The notes under the pieces are model-generated. The model worked only from the letters and a program-made list of their open reading frames with translations, made no database searches and was not told the origin of the DNA. From Candidatus Kuenenia hertensis (lineage in GTDB: Bacteria > Planctomycetota > Brocadiia > Brocadiales > Brocadiaceae): a stretch of 64,000 bases of DNA. The translations under genes and the position numbers were made by a program. The DNA lies in NCBI GenBank assembly GCA_021646465.1, contig SOET01000004.1:62001-126000 (forward strand), given 5' to 3'. Shown piece after piece: positions 15,833-24,422 of this stretch (positions are counted from its first letter, which is position 1; every line of letters begins with the position of its first letter).

Positions 15833-18187
15833 TTATTCGGCTTGACGCTTATTTTGCGGAATATTCAATAAAACAAGCAGTATCAAACTTGATATATTCA
15901 ATACTGTCAGCACGAGACACGAGCCGTATACTCCAAGAAGCGGTAAAAAGAGTATTCCTGTCAGTAATGATCCCAAAAATGCTCCGATATGATCTGCACC
16001 ATCCGTTGCTCCGGCAGACGTTGCAATATTGTCATCACACTCTGCACATATCTTGTTAACAATGGGGAATTCTATGCCGGTTAAAATTCCCGTGAACATT
16101 ACCAGAAATATCAGCGCTGCTTCCGCTACAGATGAATAAACGGATACGATGGAAATCAGGAAAGGCACTGTGATGGCGTAAACGACAATTACCCCTTCCA
16201 GAAAGAGTAAGACTTTTATCCAGTCGAACTGTTTCTTCCGTATCATCTTGTTCGCGACATATCCTCCGAATGCAAGCCCTGCCATGAAAAGGGAGACGAT
16301 GACGCCAATCCTTTCGTAAATGTATCCGTAAATATTCTGAAAGGCATAGAGGAGTATGATTTCAAGCGCCATACCGGTAAAACCCGTTGTTGCAAGCGCG
16401 ATAAGGGCATGGGTTTTTCTGTAGTAACTGTTTAATTGCAAGGTATTCGTTCGTCGTTTTCTTACGGAGAGGTAAAGTATTCTTCCGGCAAGTGTAAATG
16501 CAATGGGGATAAGAAAATATTTTATACCGGTGTTTTTCAACCGGTAAAAAAAACTATGCAGATTCCCTCCGGCAAAGGCATCCCACAAGACGAGATTGAG
16601 GAAGTAGGCAACGGGTTTTGCGTCGGTATTGATAACTAAATCTTTTCGCTGTTGTAATTGTGTTTCAATAAAGTCAACCTGTTCCGGCTGGAGCAGGGTG
16701 TAGAAAAGATATTCATTAAAATAATCAGATTGTATCCCTTGTTGTTTATATCGTTCCATAAGGGTTTCCCAGTCAAGGGTAATGATACCCTTTTTGCCGC
16801 ACGCGAAATAGAAATTAGTTTGGCCGGGTGTTACTTTTACCTCCCGAAAGGTTTCATGGAGGGTTTTGTATAACGACCCTGTGTAACTCCCCACTTCTTT
16901 ACCAATATACGTAACTGAAGAACTTACAGAAGTGGCGATTATGCCATCGGGTTTCAGAATGGTTTGTATTTCCTCAAAAAAATTCCTGGTGTAAAAGCGG
17001 TTAAGAAACGCAGTGGAGGGGTCGGGAACATTTACAAATACAATATCGTAAGAGTGTTTTTCCTCGAGGTGTTTTATGTAATATCGTCCGTCCTGATGAA
17101 AGATGTTTATCCGATGATCAGACAATGTTTTTTTCTCTGATGGAGATAAGTAGTTGCTGGTAATGTGCAGGAGTTTCTGGTCAATTTCCACATAATCCAG
17201 TCTTTCAATGGGATAGAAAAGCATTTCCGTCAAAAGCCCTCCGAACCCGCCGCCGATTACCAATACGTTTTTTGGTGAAGGGTGTTGCGTCATTACCAGA
17301 TGGGCAATTTGCGCGTAATCATATTCGTTAGGGAAGGCGAATGCAAAGTGCCCGTTGAGATATACGTTGTATTGATCCGCCTGTTTACCGATGTCGATAT
17401 GCTGGTATCTGGAGTCCGCTGATGCGACTAATTCGATGTTATGGGTAAAGGCGTTCCATCGTATTTTTGTAGTCCACGCATCAATCCGTTCCGGCACCGG
17501 AGAAAACCAGAGGATAATCATAACTAATGTTAATCCCAACGCCAGAAGATGAGTGTTCCCTCTTTTTTCTCCCGCCCCTTTTTTTTGCGTAACATACTGC
17601 ATAAGAAACAGGATGAAAAACATTCCGGCATTCATGAGGGTAACAATATGTATCGAATGAAATTTTGAGACGAGGTAGAATGAAAATATCAGCCCGCCAA
17701 TGAGACTGCCCATAGATTCGATTATGTATACCGACCCGATATCGGAAGCGGTGTCTCTGGTTATACCCCTTACAACCTTTGATGAAAACGGAAAGACAAT
17801 TCCAATGATGAAACTGAAAGGCAAGACCATACTTACGGTAATGGAGAGAAGGGGCAGCAGGGAAATATATTCACCCGTGCCGATATTCAGGATGTGGCGT
17901 ACTCCGCGAATGGTTACAATCTGAACAGGGAGAACAAGGCACATGGAGAACAAAAAGACGATAAAGACGGTCATGGATTGTTTAAAAAAACATTCAAACT
18001 TTATTCCGGCAAACGCACCGGATGCTATCCCCAGAAACCATGCGCCAAACACAATGCCCAGGCAGAGTTCATTGCCGTAAAATATGTTAAGGAATTCACG
18101 AATCAATAGTACCTGCGCTATGGTTGCATAGCAACCAATTGATGCAATGCAAAGGAATAATACAAAAGATGATTTTCTGTTTTGCAT
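15833..18187 (-). CDS. Spermidine-synthase-like membrane protein
   Basis: The 784-residue protein has three parts. An N-terminal membrane domain of about six to seven segments (1-215) resembles a transporter half. A soluble spermidine synthase/methyltransferase Rossmann fold follows (about 250-490), with VLVIGGGFGGLLTEML binding the nucleotide-like cofactor and LDYVEIDQKLL and DIVFVNVPDPSTAFLNRFYT as the family's acidic motifs. The C-terminal membrane domain (about 540-780) has six or more segments. This matches fused spermidine synthases with membrane domains, widespread in planctomycetes and deltaproteobacteria and of unproven substrate. No good ribosome site is visible. The gene stands alone. 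Confidence 0.8.
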   Translation of the reverse strand: MQNRKSSFVLFLCIASIGCYATIAQVLLIREFLNIFYGNELCLGIVFGAWFLGIASGAFAGIKFECFFKQSMTVFIVFLFSMCLVLPVQIVTIRGVRHILNIGTGEYISLLPLLSITVSMVLPFSFIIGIVFPFSSKVVRGITRDTASDIGSVYIIESMGSLIGGLIFSFYLVSKFHSIHIVTLMNAGMFFILFLMQYVTQKKGAGEKRGNTHLLALGLTLVMIILWFSPVPERIDAWTTKIRWNAFTHNIELVASADSRYQHIDIGKQADQYNVYLNGHFAFAFPNEYDYAQIAHLVMTQHPSPKNVLVIGGGFGGLLTEMLFYPIERLDYVEIDQKLLHITSNYLSPSEKKTLSDHRINIFHQDGRYYIKHLEEKHSYDIVFVNVPDPSTAFLNRFYTRNFFEEIQTILKPDGIIATSVSSSVTYIGKEVGSYTGSLYKTLHETFREVKVTPGQTNFYFACGKKGIITLDWETLMERYKQQGIQSDYFNEYLFYTLLQPEQVDFIETQLQQRKDLVINTDAKPVAYFLNLVLWDAFAGGNLHSFFYRLKNTGIKYFLIPIAFTLAGRILYLSVRKRRTNTLQLNSYYRKTHALIALATTGFTGMALEIILLYAFQNIYGYIYERIGVIVSLFMAGLAFGGYVANKMIRKKQFDWIKVLLFLEGVIVVYAITVPFLISIVSVYSSVAEAALIFLVMFTGILTGIEFPIVNKICAECDDNIATSAGATDGADHIGAFLGSLLTGILFLPLLGVYGSCLVLTVLNISSLILLVLLNIPQNKRQAE

Positions 18188-18379
18188 GGGTTTTTTATTT
18201 GAAATGGCCTGTCAAAAGGGTAAACTAACCTTCGCAGAATGTACTTAACATCATAACATATAATCTTGCGAGTAGTATATTTGCAAATTTAAAATATGGT
18301 CAACGCTTTATGAAAACAAGAGACTACATTTTTCTAAGCGTAGTAGTTTTATTTACCTTTCCGATTAAGGAGGTGTAGA

Positions 18380-18613
18380 ATGTTTGTAAATACCCAACAT
18401 CGATATATAGAAAAAGACCCCGGCAAATATGAGGGCAAAGCCATTATTAAAGGCACAAGGATCCCCGTTGCATCAATTGTAAATCACTACCGTTCAGGTA
18501 TGGGGATAGAGGAGATACTTGACGGCTATCCAGCCCTTACCCCTGCGCAGTTGTTTGATGCCCTTAGCTATTATTTTGATAACAAAGAAGAGATAGACAA
18601 AGAATTCGAATAA
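18380..18613 (+). CDS. DUF433 family antitoxin-like protein
   Basis: This 77-residue protein matches DUF433: GKAIIKGTRIPVASIVNHYR, then EEILDGYPALTPAQLFDALS and a DNKEEID tail. The fold is a winged/homeodomain-like HTH, and members are usually antitoxins of DUF5615 (PIN-like) toxins. A TAAGGAGG site precedes the ATG. The stop shares one base with the ATG of the following toxin remnant, the normal arrangement of this pair. The toxin is broken, so the antitoxin is now orphaned. Confidence 0.85.
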   Translation: MFVNTQHRYIEKDPGKYEGKAIIKGTRIPVASIVNHYRSGMGIEEILDGYPALTPAQLFDALSYYFDNKEEIDKEFE

Positions 18614-18759
18614 TGGCAAGACTCTATCTTGACGAAGATGTGCATAAGAAAATTGCCGTTGCTCTTAGAGTGAGAGATATAGTAAAGCAAGCATCCCTGC
18701 TTGCTATTATACTGTCAGGCAAAAATGCCTGGTCTATCTTTATTATTTGTATACTTTAG
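18613..18759 (+). pseudogene. Truncated DUF5615 PIN-like toxin
   Basis: The frame starts MARLYLDEDVHKKIAVALR, the canonical N-terminus of DUF5615 toxins with the acidic LDEDV motif. After about 25 residues it runs into a palindromic repeat (gcaagcatccctgcttgc near 18687) and stops at 18759. A complete toxin has about 110-120 residues. The repeat seems to have invaded or replaced the 3' part. Confidence 0.7.
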
Positions 18760-18806
18760 CTTTTTGAAAACATCTTGGAAAAGCATTTGCCGGTTTGAGG
18801 AATGTA

Positions 18807-18828
18807 CCGCCAGCATCCTTGCTGGCGG
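18807..18828. repeat. Perfect 9-bp hairpin repeat
   Basis: Ccgccagca and tgctggcgg pair perfectly around tcct. It belongs to a run of palindromes filling 18680-19290, where no gene is visible. It could also act as a terminator for the DUF433 unit, but no T-run follows. Confidence 0.5.
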
Positions 18829-19057
18829 GTAGTCAGGAGCAGGGATGCTACTGTTACATTAATGCGGCGCATCGTTATTGTTGGAATTTTTCAAAAAGCT
18901 AAGTGTTACTATATATTTTATGACTGACAGCACTGCATATGACCATAACATCCACCACCAATTACCCACCTTGTTTTTTTTGTTTCTTGACACAAAAAAA
19001 TAAACTGCTATTAATAGGCGAGTAATTTTTGATAAACAACTGAAATCCGGTTTTCCC

Positions 19058-19204
19058 TGCTGGTTCAATTTTGCACATTGAACCAAAAATTTTCCAGAAG
19101 TTTTGAAATGCCAGATGTACTCAAACCATTGTGTTGCAGAGAATTAGCAATGTTTTTGAAAAATATCAAATGTTACGGTTCAATCGGGGACGATTGAACC
19201 AGCA
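19058..19204. mobile_element. 147-bp MITE-like element with paired terminal hairpins
   Basis: Perfect 12-bp inverted repeats bound the element: tgctggttcaat at 19058-19069 and attgaaccagca at 19193-19204. Each end also forms its own hairpin: ggttcaat/attgaacc with a 7-base loop at 19062-19084 and with an 8-base loop at 19177-19200. There is no coding capacity. This double-palindrome shape suits a non-autonomous element moved by a transposase that recognises hairpin ends. Only one copy is in this window. Confidence 0.6.
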
Positions 19205-19223
19205 AAAAGATACTAAAATAACT

Positions 19224-19288
19224 CAAGCTTCCCTGTCTGCCGGCAGGCAGCTTGAATGTTAAAAACACAAGCAGGATGCTTGTAATAC
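19224..19288. repeat. Dispersed palindromic repeat, copy A
   Basis: This unit begins caagcttccctgtctgc, continues ggcaggcag, ttgaatgtt, cacaagca and gatgcttgt, and ends atac. The same order of blocks occurs at 30071-30151, with an insertion of about 12 bases in the first palindrome. It ends 37 bases before the start of the truncated SBBP gene. Confidence 0.65.
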
Positions 19289-19325
19289 TATGTTTACTCT
19301 TTTCATAATAAGGGGGACAATACCT

Positions 19326-20534
19326 ATGAAAAAAAGGAACCGTTTTTTTCTCTTTTCGGTAGTGCTTTTAGTGCTGTTTGGTTTTGCGTTTTCCTCATTT
19401 GCGCAGGAAAATAAAGACAAACCCTCTGGTCAGATTGTTAGTCAAAAGATCAAAAAACTCCAAATCCCTTTCATTGCCAATGAAGGGCAGGCAGATAAAA
19501 AGGTTGCCTATTATGCAAACACCTTTGGTGGGACAGTCTTTATCACAAAAGACGGGGAGATAGTGTATTCAATGCCGAAAGCATTGGGAGTTGAGAGTGC
19601 GGAGTCAAGAGTTGAGAGTTCAGATGTAGAGACGCAATGCATTGCGTCTTTAAACCATTCGCCCGATCAAATACAACAACGTAGGGGCGAATTGCATTCG
19701 CCCAATGTGATACACAATGCCGGATGCAAGCTACAGGACAATCCCGAATCATGTATCAAGGATAATAAGTCGTTCAACAACTCCCAAACTCATAACTCAA
19801 AACTCGTAAACTCCGAATTACAGGGAGTTGCCTTAAAAGAAACGCTCGTTGGCGCAAGGGTGAAGAAAATAATAGGCGAAAACAAGTCAGCAACAAAAGT
19901 CAATTATTTCAGGGGAAATGACCAGAAGAAATGGAAATGCAATATTTCCACGTATGATGTTGTCGATCTTGGAGAAGTCTATAAGGGCATAGAATTAAAG
20001 CTCAAGGCATACGGCAACAACGTAGAAAAACTCTTTCATGTAAAACCCGGCGCCAACCCCAACCAGATAAAAATAAGCCTAAGCGGAATACAACCCCCTT
20101 TATCCCCCTTTTCTAAGGGGGACTTGGCTGAATCCCCTTCAACAAAGGGAAGCATCGCAAAATCTTCGTTATCGGCAAAATCCTCCTTATCAAAGGAAAG
20201 TTTAGAGAAATCCCCCTTAACAAAGAGGGGCAGGGGGGTTGTTTCACCTGACGAACCAGTAGCAAGCGGGTTGTGGATAGACAAACAAGGCCAACTCGTA
20301 GCAGAAACTACACTCGGCCCCGTAACGTTCACAAAACCCATTGCCTATCAGGAAATAGACGGCAAAAAAGTCAATGTAGATGTGAAATACACCATTCAAA
20401 ATAACGAAAAACCTGCTGTTTCCCCTCTAAAAACCGGGGTCAGGGGTGTGTTAAATTCCAGGACTCATGACTCATTGGTGCACAACAGCCCAACTAATTA
20501 CTCAACGCCGATGGACTCCAAGTTGCAATCTTAA
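19326..20534 (+). pseudogene. Truncated SBBP protein, N-terminal domain only
   Basis: The 402-residue frame encodes a signal peptide (MKKRNRFFLFSVVLLVLFGF, then AFSSFAQ) and the N-terminal domain shared with the SBBP protein at 126 (IPFIANEGQ, FGGTVFITKDGEI, KVNYFRGND, FTKPIAYQEIDGKK). It ends before the conserved junction (SFAVASYDRTKDLIIDP in the paralogue) and has no propeller repeats. It is therefore probably a truncated pseudogene, though an independent secreted protein is possible. Two regions absent from the paralogue, about residues 97-165 and 255-305, are low-complexity and come from palindromic DNA repeats read in frame. The start at 19326 has a GGGGG site; an earlier in-frame ATG at 19290 is less likely. 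Confidence 0.7.
20090..20240. repeat. In-frame imperfect repeats inside the SBBP-like gene
   Basis: Repeated blocks of tccccc...aaggggga type, such as ccccctttatccccctttt and ctaagggggac, alternate here and read as SPFSKGDLAESPSTKGS-like peptide. Another palindromic insert lies at 19625-19715 (gacgcaatgcattgcgtc). Neither is present in the paralogue at 126. Both keep the reading frame open. Confidence 0.65.
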
Positions 20535-20596
20535 ATGAATCCGTATATGCATTTTTATTTTTGTGAAAAAATTATAGATTTTAGGAGATATTGAAA

Positions 20597-23284
20597 ATGG
20601 GATATGAAAACAATGGCTTTTTTAGAAATGGTTTTATTGCTGTGATTTTGTTTCCACTTATGGTTTTGTTTGCTTCTGCACATAATTCGTATGCATTAGT
20701 AGCTACAGGAGGAAGCGGGGTGTTAAATCTCAGCAAGACAGAGGCATTTCTCAACGGAGACACCATAATAATAACTGTGATTGATAACGATCTGAATGTA
20801 ACAAGCGCAGCAGACTCAGGTACGGTTAAAATAACACCGGCATCCGGAAGTAATATTTATCTTACAATGAATGAAAATAGTTCAAATTCAGGAACATTTT
20901 TAGGCACATTTAAAACTGCTTCCTCTACTGACGATAGTGCATTACCCGTCAAAGTAGAAGCAATTGCCAACGGTACTATTACGGTAATGTATCAGGATGC
21001 AAGTCCTGCTGCTGACATTACGGCAAATGTCAGCACCAAAAATTATGGAGCAGTAATTGATATTACTGAAGATCAGATAGCGCTTGGCGGAAATGCCGTT
21101 GTATCCTTGTATGACCCGGAAACAAATACTTCAATAACCACTGCAAATGTTGCCAATATAAACGTTAATTCCATTACGGATTCAACGGGCACTACATTGA
21201 GGTTGACTGAAACGGGTAACGATACGGGGTCATTCCTTGGAACTATTGCCGTAAGCACCAGCGATACATTGGTAAATACCCGTATTAAATCAGCGGTTGA
21301 CGATACTATAACGGTTTTATTTACCGACAATCCTGATGCGGACGGTGGTATTAGCACAGTTTCCGATACCGCAGAGGTAGTTGAGGCGGGAACGATTGAT
21401 TCTAGCGCACCCTCTGGTTCGATAGCCATAAACGATGGCGATATATATACAAAAACCACTTCTGTAACTCTGAATCTTTCTGCAACAGACAACACGGGAG
21501 TTACTGGCTATTATTTATCCACAAGCTCAACAACCCCCGCATCTTCCGATTCAAGTTGGATATCGGTGTCTTCCATCACCAGTTACAGCACAAGCGTTTC
21601 GTACACATTAAGCAGCGGAGATGGTTCAAAGACGGTATATGTCTGGTACAAAGACGCGGCAGGGAATGTTTCCGATTCTGCCAGTGCTTCTATAACACTC
21701 GATGCCACAGCGCCAACGGTATCGATAACCAGCCCAACACCCGATGCCACCTATTCAACCACAAGCAGTGCCATAGACCTGGGTGGCAGCGCATTGGATA
21801 GCACAAGTGGGGTAAGCAGCGTTGCATGGTCAAACAGCGCTACCGGAAGCAGCGGGACTGCAAGCGGCACGACAAACTGGTCTGTTTCAAATATAAATCT
21901 TTCTGAAGGGAGCAATTCAATAACGATAACGGCAACTGATAATGCGGGAAATACGGCAACAGATTCAATTACTGTTACCTATTCCGAACCGCAACCCACT
22001 CCTTCGCCAAGACCTATAATAATTCCTCCAACGGTGGAAACTGATTCGGCAACAAATGTTTCAAACGGCTCTGCCACATTAAACGGTAAGGTAAACGCCA
22101 ATAACTCATCTACTACCGTATGGTTTGAATATGGAACAACAAATGGTGTTTATTCCTTTTTGTCATCAATACAAACCATTAAAGGTACGGCTGATACGTC
22201 AATAAGTATTAGCATAAGCGACCTGTCAGAAGGCACAACGTATTATTATCGTATTGCAGGACAAAACAGCGCAGGTACCAGCTATGGAGATGAAAAGAAT
22301 TTTACAACTGAATCATCCTGCATTGATGATTTTGAACCTAATGATGATTTCGACGTGGCATACGGACCCTTGGAGTCGGGGAAAAGTTATGAGGGGAAAT
22401 TGTGTAGTTCTTCAGACAGGGATTATTTTAAGTTTGAGTTGAAAAATCCAGATATACAGTTGATGCTTACTGTGCCAACAGATAATGATTATGACCTTTA
22501 TCTGTATAATTCCTCGAAAAGTGAAATAAGCAACTCTACAAATCCTAAAGGTACGGAAACGATTTCACACAACAACCTCGATGCCGGTATGTATTATATA
22601 CAGGTCTCCGGTTACAGTGGATCATATAATACGGAAGTTGTATATGTCCTTGTTGGTACATGGACGGCTGCAACAAGCACGACACCTGTGCCAACCTCAG
22701 CCGAATTAGGCGCTATATTTGGAAGTGTGGTTGATACGGATGGAAAGCCTGTTGCAAATGCAACTGTATTTACTGATAAAGGGGGATATTCAACAAAAAC
22801 AGGTTCTAATGGCACCTATCAATTGAACGATGTTGCGGAAGGGAGCTATTTACTGACTGCACTGGCGGAAGGCTACGGGTCTGTATCACAAGCAGTAACC
22901 GTAACAGCAGGAGAAACAACACAGGCCGATTTTACATTATTACGTGCGGCAACAATCCCATCCCCTATTCTATCCCCCACAATTAACCCTATACCATCTA
23001 CAACACCCACACCGTTTATTGCTTCAAAGAGCAAGATATTCGGCTATGTTATGGACGAACACAACACTCCCATTGAATCTGTAAAAGTAATATGTAAAGG
23101 TAAAAACACAGAAGTTAAAGTGAAAGAATATACAAACGAAGAAGGTTATTTCGAATTCAACAACCTTGATGCCAACACATATAAAATTGTCGCAAAGAAA
23201 AAAGGGTATTACAAATCAAAATATAACGTGAACCTTGAAGAAGGAGAGGAAAAGGAAATTGAGATGGTGTTGGAGGAAAAGTAA
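20597..23284 (+). CDS. Large secreted Ig/FN3 multidomain surface protein
   Basis: The 895-residue protein has a signal sequence (hydrophobic core about residues 12-32, ending near SAHNSYA). Two beta-domains follow (about 35-265) that share a NSGTFLGT/DTGSFLGT motif, then Ig-like domains with TDNTGVTGYY, YKDAAGNVSD and GSNSITITATDNAGNTA (about 270-465). Next come an FN3 domain (EGTTYYYRIAGQNSAGTSYG, to about 575), a pre-peptidase-like domain (DDFEPNDDFDVAYGPLESG, about 577-690) and two carboxypeptidase-regulatory-like domains (about 710-785 and 815-895). Pro-rich linkers PTPSPRP and PSTTPTP separate blocks. Calcium-type DND motifs are frequent. No anchor follows, so attachment to the envelope is unclear. 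AGGAG precedes the ATG at 20597. It may be an adhesin or cell-wall component. Confidence 0.78.
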   Translation: MGYENNGFFRNGFIAVILFPLMVLFASAHNSYALVATGGSGVLNLSKTEAFLNGDTIIITVIDNDLNVTSAADSGTVKITPASGSNIYLTMNENSSNSGTFLGTFKTASSTDDSALPVKVEAIANGTITVMYQDASPAADITANVSTKNYGAVIDITEDQIALGGNAVVSLYDPETNTSITTANVANINVNSITDSTGTTLRLTETGNDTGSFLGTIAVSTSDTLVNTRIKSAVDDTITVLFTDNPDADGGISTVSDTAEVVEAGTIDSSAPSGSIAINDGDIYTKTTSVTLNLSATDNTGVTGYYLSTSSTTPASSDSSWISVSSITSYSTSVSYTLSSGDGSKTVYVWYKDAAGNVSDSASASITLDATAPTVSITSPTPDATYSTTSSAIDLGGSALDSTSGVSSVAWSNSATGSSGTASGTTNWSVSNINLSEGSNSITITATDNAGNTATDSITVTYSEPQPTPSPRPIIIPPTVETDSATNVSNGSATLNGKVNANNSSTTVWFEYGTTNGVYSFLSSIQTIKGTADTSISISISDLSEGTTYYYRIAGQNSAGTSYGDEKNFTTESSCIDDFEPNDDFDVAYGPLESGKSYEGKLCSSSDRDYFKFELKNPDIQLMLTVPTDNDYDLYLYNSSKSEISNSTNPKGTETISHNNLDAGMYYIQVSGYSGSYNTEVVYVLVGTWTAATSTTPVPTSAELGAIFGSVVDTDGKPVANATVFTDKGGYSTKTGSNGTYQLNDVAEGSYLLTALAEGYGSVSQAVTVTAGETTQADFTLLRAATIPSPILSPTINPIPSTTPTPFIASKSKIFGYVMDEHNTPIESVKVICKGKNTEVKVKEYTNEEGYFEFNNLDANTYKIVAKKKGYYKSKYNVNLEEGEEKEIEMVLEEK

Positions 23285-23313
23285 TATTTATAACTTTTTA
23301 ATGAGAAAAAACT

Positions 23314-23565
23314 ATGATGAAATGTCCTAATTGCAAAAAAATTAGTCCAGATGAAGATTCAAAATGTGATTGTGGTTATCTATTCCCGACAATATACAGT
23401 AGTCCGGTAATTGTAAAAGACATTGAGATGAAATTTTTTTCAATGATGTGGTTTATGGTAAAGTGGGCATTTGCTGCAATACCGGCAATGATTATCATTG
23501 CAATAATTGTAGCATTTGTAATGATGCTTCTTGGTGGATTCACAACATCATTGATAGATAGTTGA
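23314..23565 (+). CDS. Small zinc-ribbon membrane protein
   Basis: The 83-residue protein has an N-terminal Cys4 ribbon (CPNCKKISPDEDSKCDCGYLFP) and one to two hydrophobic segments at about 40-75. It resembles the protein at 29635, which has the same CPxC, CxCGYxFP layout and one membrane segment. Such small ribbon-membrane proteins have no assigned function. It starts 29 bases after the surface-protein gene. The ATG follows directly on another ATG candidate; either start gives the ribbon. Confidence 0.6.
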   Translation: MMKCPNCKKISPDEDSKCDCGYLFPTIYSSPVIVKDIEMKFFSMMWFMVKWAFAAIPAMIIIAIIVAFVMMLLGGFTTSLIDS

Positions 23566-23852
23566 ATTTCTTAAAAATAATAGAATCCGGCTTGCATAAT
23601 ATTTTTTTGCTTAATAGGTGTTTTTATTTCCAAAATCCATGATTATTAAGAAAACATGAGTGTCAAAACCTTACTCAACTCGCTCCCAAACTCCTGTTTA
23701 GAAACGAAAATGTACTAGAACCCTGTTTTCCAATGGTAACAAGTTGGTTTTTTAGAAAAGGAAAGAAGCATTTGTCGGATATCTAGACATTCTTAGATTC
23801 AAAGAAAAAGTGAAAAATAAAAAGGACAGAGAATTATTGGTAAAAAATTACA

Positions 23853-24422
23853 ATGAAAGAAAAGGGATTTGTTGAACTTTTATTTGGAAGTTTTTTTAGA
23901 TGGTGGTGGGCCTTTATCACTGGCTTTGCCTCTTTGCTTAGTTGGGTATTTGTACCAGTTGGCATCACTCTTAGCAGAATTGCGGTTACTATATTGACTG
24001 TCGTTAGCCTTACCTTGTTGTTCCTTTGTGTTTCAACACTCTATCAAAGTTGGCTGCTTTATAGAAATCGTTTGACTGCTCCTGCTATCGTAGGCTATCA
24101 GAGATGTGATAGTTATGGAGGAGAGTTCATATTTCTTATCGATGGTTTCCCATCAATTGCTCAAGGTAGAGTTGCTGAACTTAAACGATTTGTTGGTGGT
24201 GTTGAAGTGAGTTTTGCATTGGTTGAGTTGATGGAACGTAATTCAAAAGGTCAATTTCAAGCTAGACCTATATGGATATCTCCTATACATCTTCGTGACC
24301 TTAGAATGAATCAGTTTGTTTATACCGACATTATTGTAGATCCTTTGGTACAATTACGTACAATTTCTGCCTCAAAGGATAATCTGATAGAACAAGGAGT
24401 TTATAATGAACAAAGATCCTAA
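23853..24422 (+). CDS. Two-segment membrane protein paired with a TIR gene
   Basis: The 189-residue protein has two hydrophobic segments (about residues 15-35 and 40-66), the first Trp-rich (FFRWWWAFITGFASLLSWVF). It continues with a cytoplasmic, beta-rich domain of about 110 residues, including GGEFIFLIDGFPSIAQGRV and RPIWISPIHLRDLR. I do not recognise a family. Its last 17 bases overlap the start of the TIR gene, whose AAGGAG site lies inside it, so the two are translationally coupled. By context it may anchor or regulate the TIR protein. No clear ribosome site precedes its own ATG. Nothing of note is visible in the gap 23566-23852. Confidence 0.65.
   Translation: MKEKGFVELLFGSFFRWWWAFITGFASLLSWVFVPVGITLSRIAVTILTVVSLTLLFLCVSTLYQSWLLYRNRLTAPAIVGYQRCDSYGGEFIFLIDGFPSIAQGRVAELKRFVGGVEVSFALVELMERNSKGQFQARPIWISPIHLRDLRMNQFVYTDIIVDPLVQLRTISASKDNLIEQGVYNEQRS

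Noticed and set aside
18859-19086. Leftward 75-residue frame in the repeat-rich gap
   Set aside because: It lacks a ribosome site and domain, and overlaps the MITE-like end at 19058-19086, so it is probably chance.
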